Part shown: piece by piece, positions 30,827-34,997 of the stretch
Layout: each line of letters opens with the position of its first letter
Numbering within the stretch: the first letter of the stretch is position 1
Origin: Nostoc commune NIES-4072
Lineage (GTDB): Bacteria; Cyanobacteriota; Cyanobacteriia; Cyanobacteriales; Nostocaceae
Direction of reading: 5' to 3'
DNA: 34,997 nucleotides
Assembly (NCBI RefSeq): GCF_003113895.1
Contig: NZ_BDUD01000009.1
Span: 1 to 34,997, forward strand
Position numbers and translations under genes: made by a program
The notes under the pieces: model-generated
What the model saw: only the letters and a program-made list of their open reading frames with translations
Told to the model about the DNA's origin: nothing
Database searches by the model: none

Positions 30827-31732
30827 GTGACAACTACATTAGCACAAGTTGCTACAGCTTTCCTTTCTCGACAAGGATTAGCTGCTAGTACACTTAAATC
30901 TTACGAGCTAACACTACTATCTTTGCTGAAAGAGCATGGCTCCTTACCTATAGAGTTAGTAGACCGTCAACTGCTGAAAGACTACTTAGCTCGGTTAGAT
31001 GAACTAAAATACACGACTCATAATCGTCACCAAGCAATAATCAGCGCTCTGTTGAATTTTGCTGTTGAATCTGGCTACATTCAATCAAACCCAGTTAGCC
31101 GTCTGAGTCTGAGGAAACCAAATCGAGAACGGGGAGAACACAATACAGACGAGATAATACGCTACCTCACGTCTCAAGAATTAGATATTTTGTATGATTT
31201 GTTAAAAAAATCTAATGCTAGACTTGAGACGATAGTCCGCTTGCTGCATCGAAGTGGAGCTAGAATTGGAGAATTACTTGGACTGGAACTGGCACAAATT
31301 TTTCAGGAACAACGTAAATTTCAGGTAGTGGGTAAAGGCAACAAAAAACGCTGGTGCTTTTATAGTGAAGATGCAGAAATTGCTTTAAAAAACTATATAA
31401 AATATTATCGTCATCCAGGTTCAACAGCATTATTCACCGCTCAACATCCAACGACTAAAGTTGTAACACCAGTAAGTTATGAGGCAGTAACGGCAGACTG
31501 GCGAGAAATAATTGACCAAAGCCAGAAATTAAAAGGGATTAGGCTGCATGATCTCCGCCATACCTTTGCCACTGAGCGGGTGGGATTGATGGGAATTGAA
31601 GAATTACGGGCGCTGATGGGACATGAAAACATTCAAACAACTCTCCGCTACCAAAAAGTAACTAGTGCGAGAGCAGAAATAGTAGCAAAGTCTGCTTTAG
31701 AGAATTTAAAAAAAGTATATAAAAGTATATAA
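30827..31732 (+). CDS. tnpI: TnpI-type tyrosine recombinase of the transposon
   Basis: 301 aa from a GTG start preceded by AAAGAGG. The catalytic set is complete: Arg146 (SGARIGELLGL), Lys170 (VVGKGNKK), His241 and Arg244 (RLHDLRHTF), His266 (LMGHENIQTT) and Tyr275 (LRYQKV). The length is close to known TnpI resolvases. It should resolve the cointegrates made by TnpA. It is co-oriented with tnpA and 107 bp upstream of it. Xer/phage-type integrases share the fold; the TnpI role is inferred from its place in a Tn3-family element. Confidence 0.85.
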   Translation: MTTTLAQVATAFLSRQGLAASTLKSYELTLLSLLKEHGSLPIELVDRQLLKDYLARLDELKYTTHNRHQAIISALLNFAVESGYIQSNPVSRLSLRKPNRERGEHNTDEIIRYLTSQELDILYDLLKKSNARLETIVRLLHRSGARIGELLGLELAQIFQEQRKFQVVGKGNKKRWCFYSEDAEIALKNYIKYYRHPGSTALFTAQHPTTKVVTPVSYEAVTADWREIIDQSQKLKGIRLHDLRHTFATERVGLMGIEELRALMGHENIQTTLRYQKVTSARAEIVAKSALENLKKVYKSI

Positions 31733-31741
31733 AAGTTAAGG
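31712..31741. repeat. Tandem AAAAGTATAT repeats at the end of tnpI
   Basis: AAAAGTATAT at 31711-31720 and 31721-31730, then AAAAGTTAAG. The AAAGTATATAA word matches 30747-30757 upstream of tnpI. They are possible recombinase arm sites flanking the gene. Confidence 0.45.
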
Positions 31742-31839
31742 AATATTTCTGAGTAATAAATTTACCAATACATATATTGACTAGAGTTAATTGTTGCAGT
31801 ACAGAGTAGAGTATCTACTCTGTACTAAGAAAGTGAGGG

Positions 31840-34818
31840 ATGATGAAACGAAACTGGCAACCAGAAGAACTACTAGAGTACTGGACGCTGTTACCAAAGG
31901 AATTAGAGCTATTAGCGCACAAAAATCCTCAAAATCGTTTGATTTTTGCTTTATTGCTCAAGTTTTTCCAGATGGAAGCAAAATTTCCCGAATCAGACCA
32001 TGAAATTCCGGCTGTAGTTGTTAACTACGTAACACAACAACTCAGTATTACTCCTAGTGTTTACCAAGACTGTAATTGGCAAGGACGGTCAGTAAAATAT
32101 TACCGCAAGAAAATTAGAGAACTTTTTGGATTTCGAGAAGCTACTATCAATGATGCTGAAGAATTAGTTAATTGGTTAACAGAACAAGCGTTGATTTATG
32201 AATTAAAATTTGAACAACTTAAAAGTGCAGCTTTTGATCGTTTACGAGAATTAAAAATTGAGCCGCCAACGCTCAATCGCTTAGAACGTATTACTCGCTC
32301 TGCTCTTCATAGTTTTGAGGAGAACTTTTTTCAAAAAACTGTTGCACAGTTATCTAGCCGAACTAAAGAACAGATAGATAATTTATTCAAACCTCATCCC
32401 CTTGAAAATCAATCTGATGAAGAAGTAACTCAGTTAGATGTTGATTCCTCACAGTTATCGATCTGGAATGAATTAAAATTAGACCCCGGAAGGATTGGTG
32501 TAGAAAGTTTTCAAAAATCAATTGAAAAATTATCAATTTTGCGTCAATTAGATTTACCTCCTGATTTATTTACTACCATACCAACAAAAATTTTACAAAA
32601 ATATAAACAACGTGTAGTTGTTGAATATCCGAAAGACTTACGCCGTCATCCAGAACCAATTCGGTATACATTAGTTGCTATTTTCGCCCTTGTAAGAAGC
32701 CAAGAAATAATAGATAACTTAGTAGAGTTAATTATTCAAATTGTACATCGTATAGGAGCTAAAGCCGAAAAACGTGTAGACCAAGAATTGCTGCAAGATT
32801 TTAAAAAAGTCAATGGTAAGACTAATTTACTATTTCAAATGGCAGAGGCTTCTTTGCAACAGCCTGATGGAGTTATTAGAGAAGTTATTTTCCCGATTGT
32901 TGGTGAAACAACTCTCAAAAATTTAGTTAAAGAATACAAATCAACAGGTAATGTTTACCGCGAACGAGTTTATACTGTCATGCGCTCTTCTTATGGAAGA
33001 CATTACCGAAGAATTTTACCATTAATTTTAGAGCAGCTTGAATTTCGCTCAAATAATGATGTTCATCGTCCAGTAATTCAAGCACTCCTATTACTCAAAA
33101 AATATGCTCACAGTAGTCAGCGATACTATGATATAACAGAAGATATTCCTATTGAGGGAGTGCTGCGTAGTGGCTGGCAAGAATTAATCTTGGAAAAAAG
33201 TAGTGATGGTGATCTCAAGGTAAATCGCATCAATTATGAACTAAGTGTGCTTCAAGCATTAAGAGACAAACTCAGATGTAAAGAAATTTGGGTAGTTGGA
33301 GCCTATCGTTACCGCAACCCAGAATCAGATTTACCAACAGACTTTGAAGCCCAACGAGCCGCATATTTTCAAGCTCTACAACAACCATCTGATGTTGAAG
33401 AATTCATTACTGATTTACAGATGCAAATGCAGTCAGCGCTGATGCAATTAGAATCAGGATTATCTAAAAATAAGTATGTCTTAATTAAAAATCAAGTCAA
33501 ATCTCAGATTTCTTTATCACCTATACCGCCTCAAAGTGAGCCAATAAATTTAGGGCGCTTAAAGACTGAAATTAATCGCCGATGGGCGAGGACTAGTCTC
33601 TTGGATATCCTGAAAGAAACAGATTTACGTGTCAATTTTACTGGACATTTTCAATCAGTCTTAACTAGAGAAGTTTTAGAATCTGAACTATTACAAAAGC
33701 GTTTGTTACTATGCTTATATGGTTTGGGGACAAATACAGGACTGAAGCGTTTAAGTGATGATATAGGGGGCAATAATTATCAGGAATTATTACACGTCAA
33801 ACGTTGTTATATCCAAAAACAACAATTACGCAACGCTATTACCAATGTTGCAAATGCTATTTTTCAAGCCAGATTGAAGCATATTTGGGGAGAAGGTACA
33901 TCTTCTTGTGCTTCTGATTCCAAAAAATTTGGTGCTTGGGATCAGAATCTGATGACTGAATGGCACATTCGTTATGGTGGTCGCGGTGTGATGATTTACT
34001 GGCACGTTGAAAAAAATTCTGTCTGCATCTACTCGCAGTTAAAAACCTGTTCAAGTAGTGAAGTGGCAGCCATGATTGAAGGTTTACTACGCCATTGTAC
34101 CCAGATGAAGGTTGAGAAGAATTTTGTGGATAGTCATGGACAAAGTGAGGTAGCTTTTGCTTTCTGCCATTTGTTAGGTTTTCAACTGATGCCACGTATT
34201 AAACGCATTAATGTTCAAAAATTATATTTACCCATCAATGGAAGTGCCAGTGATTATCCCAATTTACAACCTGTCTTAACTCGCACAATCAACTGGGACT
34301 TAATTCGTCAGCAATATGACCAAATGATTAAGTATGCCACTGCACTTCGCTTAGGAATGGCAGAAACAGATGCTATTTTAAAGCGTTTTACTAGGGGGAA
34401 TTTATTGCACCCTACTTATCAAGCACTATGTGAGTTAGGGAAAGCTGTCAAGACCATTTTTCTCTGTCAATATCTGCATTCAGTCGAACTGCGTCGAGAA
34501 ATTAACGAAGGATTAAATGTAGTTGAAAATTGGAATAGTGCTAACAGCTTTATTTTTTATGGCAAGGGTGGAGAAGTAGCGACTAATCGCTTAGAAGATC
34601 AGGAGTTAGCTATTTTATCCTTACATCTGCTCCAAATATCATTGGTGTATATTAATACATTAATGATTCAGCAGGTCTTGTCACAACCCGAATGGATGAA
34701 ATTAATGACTAAACTTGACTTGCGGGCACTTTCACCTTTGATTTGGTTACATATTAATCCTTACGGTACTTTCAAGCTGGATATGAATGAACGTTTGCCT
34801 ATTGAGACTGCTGCCTAA
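31840..34818 (+). CDS. tnpA: Tn3-family DDE transposase TnpA
   Basis: 992 aa, the usual length. The N-terminus ([20 protein letters not shown]) belongs to the DUF4158 DNA-binding region of Tn3 transposases. The C-terminal catalytic core has Asp693 ([14 protein letters not shown]), Asp764 (FVDSHGQSE) and Glu896 ([11 protein letters not shown]), with the [10 protein letters not shown] block after it. No frameshift is visible. It binds the 38-bp ends and carries out replicative transposition, leaving cointegrates for TnpI. Two adjacent ATGs (31840, 31843) follow a GAGGG-like site. Its stop is 179 bp from the right end, and no gene lies between. Confidence 0.93.
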   Translation: MMKRNWQPEELLEYWTLLPKELELLAHKNPQNRLIFALLLKFFQMEAKFPESDHEIPAVVVNYVTQQLSITPSVYQDCNWQGRSVKYYRKKIRELFGFREATINDAEELVNWLTEQALIYELKFEQLKSAAFDRLRELKIEPPTLNRLERITRSALHSFEENFFQKTVAQLSSRTKEQIDNLFKPHPLENQSDEEVTQLDVDSSQLSIWNELKLDPGRIGVESFQKSIEKLSILRQLDLPPDLFTTIPTKILQKYKQRVVVEYPKDLRRHPEPIRYTLVAIFALVRSQEIIDNLVELIIQIVHRIGAKAEKRVDQELLQDFKKVNGKTNLLFQMAEASLQQPDGVIREVIFPIVGETTLKNLVKEYKSTGNVYRERVYTVMRSSYGRHYRRILPLILEQLEFRSNNDVHRPVIQALLLLKKYAHSSQRYYDITEDIPIEGVLRSGWQELILEKSSDGDLKVNRINYELSVLQALRDKLRCKEIWVVGAYRYRNPESDLPTDFEAQRAAYFQALQQPSDVEEFITDLQMQMQSALMQLESGLSKNKYVLIKNQVKSQISLSPIPPQSEPINLGRLKTEINRRWARTSLLDILKETDLRVNFTGHFQSVLTREVLESELLQKRLLLCLYGLGTNTGLKRLSDDIGGNNYQELLHVKRCYIQKQQLRNAITNVANAIFQARLKHIWGEGTSSCASDSKKFGAWDQNLMTEWHIRYGGRGVMIYWHVEKNSVCIYSQLKTCSSSEVAAMIEGLLRHCTQMKVEKNFVDSHGQSEVAFAFCHLLGFQLMPRIKRINVQKLYLPINGSASDYPNLQPVLTRTINWDLIRQQYDQMIKYATALRLGMAETDAILKRFTRGNLLHPTYQALCELGKAVKTIFLCQYLHSVELRREINEGLNVVENWNSANSFIFYGKGGEVATNRLEDQELAILSLHLLQISLVYINTLMIQQVLSQPEWMKLMTKLDLRALSPLIWLHINPYGTFKLDMNERLPIETAA

Positions 34819-34946
34819 AACATGCAACTGGAGTTATATCTTCTCTATTAAGCATAACTATTACCTTTTTACTCCAGCGATCGCCTGAATGTATTTCATG
34901 CAATCGATAATTTAACGGCAATCTTATCCTTCCACCGACAGTTTTT

Positions 34947-34997
34947 AAACTAAACGGTTTAGTTTGCACTTCATGACAGCTTCGCCAGTTCTACCCC
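34947..34997 (-). repeat. Right terminal inverted repeat plus inner palindrome
   Basis: The 38-bp right end (34960-34997) is the inverse of the left end with four differences. It is joined to AAACTAAAC-G-GTTTAGTTT (34947-34965), a perfect dyad with 9-bp arms that partly overlaps the inverted repeat. The next base in the circle is the AACTA duplication at base 1. Confidence 0.85.

Larger units (their letters stand above)
30149..34997. mobile_element. Tn3-family transposon, 4849 bp, with XRE regulator, TnpI-type recombinase and TnpA
   Basis: The left end and the reverse complement of the right end both start GGGGTAGARCTGGCGAAG and agree at about 34 of 38 bases. GGGG ends, 38-bp repeats, a roughly 1000-aa transposase and a 5-bp duplication together define the Tn3 family. 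Resolution would use a tyrosine recombinase, as in Tn4430 and Tn5401, rather than a serine resolvase. The only passenger-like gene is an XRE/zinc-ribbon regulator. Both ends and the transposase look intact, so the element may be active. Confidence 0.9.

Overview
The window looks like one complete, circular cyanobacterial plasmid of the Nostocales type, opened at the end of a transposon. More than ten copies of the cyanobacterial HIP1 octamer GCGATCGC are scattered through 35 kb. Gene content is plasmid-like: a primase-helicase, two partition-type modules, toxin-antitoxin, an integrase and a mobilisation relaxase, with no rRNA, tRNA or housekeeping genes. The circularity argument is specific. 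A MobV-type relaxase gene (29134-30148) is cut by a Tn3-family transposon that runs to the last base. The first bases of the window repeat the 5-bp target site AACTA and continue the same relaxase in frame to its stop at 439.

Layout. 1-439: relaxase 3' end. 669-1530: two small enzyme-fold proteins (VOC and SnoaL-like), convergent. 1745-5020 (minus): replication primase-helicase whose 3' third carries 14 copies of an iteron-like word. 5306-5573: small ribbon-helix-helix repressor and its likely operators. 5751-11401: a tight nine-gene operon that begins with a ParM/StbA-like actin and a ParR-like ribbon-helix-helix protein and ends with a membrane-anchored TraD/FtsK-like ATPase. 11408-12281: a repeat cluster and a LuxR-type response regulator. 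12744-15280 (minus): an AT-rich pair, a P-loop ATPase followed by a RelA/SpoT-type nucleotide synthetase. 15419-15938: KTSC and DUF2188 small proteins. 16478-19304: integrase, VapC-type toxin with antitoxin, and a ParA/ribbon-helix-helix partition pair. 19805-25449: a GC-richer subtilisin-like protease divergent from a 1218-aa STAND (NB-ARC) ATPase with 14 WD40 blades. 25515-26837: Coq4-like protein and an unknown 108-aa protein. 26838-28684: 1.85 kb without genes, the most structured DNA in the window. 28685-30148: an unknown acidic protein and the truncated relaxase. 30149-34997: a Tn3-family transposon with its own XRE/zinc-ribbon regulator, a TnpI-type tyrosine recombinase and TnpA.

The gene-free block at 26.9-28.7 kb is the strongest candidate for something undescribed. 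It starts with 14 iterons on an exact 11-bp pitch in blocks of 3, 5 and 6, recalling the parC centromere of ParMRC systems. Three diverged tandem modules of about 430-480 bp follow. Each ends in the same conserved segment built around an 11-12-bp hairpin that shows compensatory base changes. Each also carries its own unrelated short word, repeated in both orientations. Similar clusters of private words sit inside the primase gene, before the response regulator and after it.

The genes suggest a plasmid with a primase-centred replicon, duplicated segregation functions and a former mobilisation system (actin, adaptor, coupling ATPase, relaxase) whose relaxase is now broken at both ends. It also carries candidate defence or stress cargo (RelA/SpoT plus ATPase, STAND-WD40 plus protease, VapC). 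All functional calls are from motifs read by eye; no database search was run.
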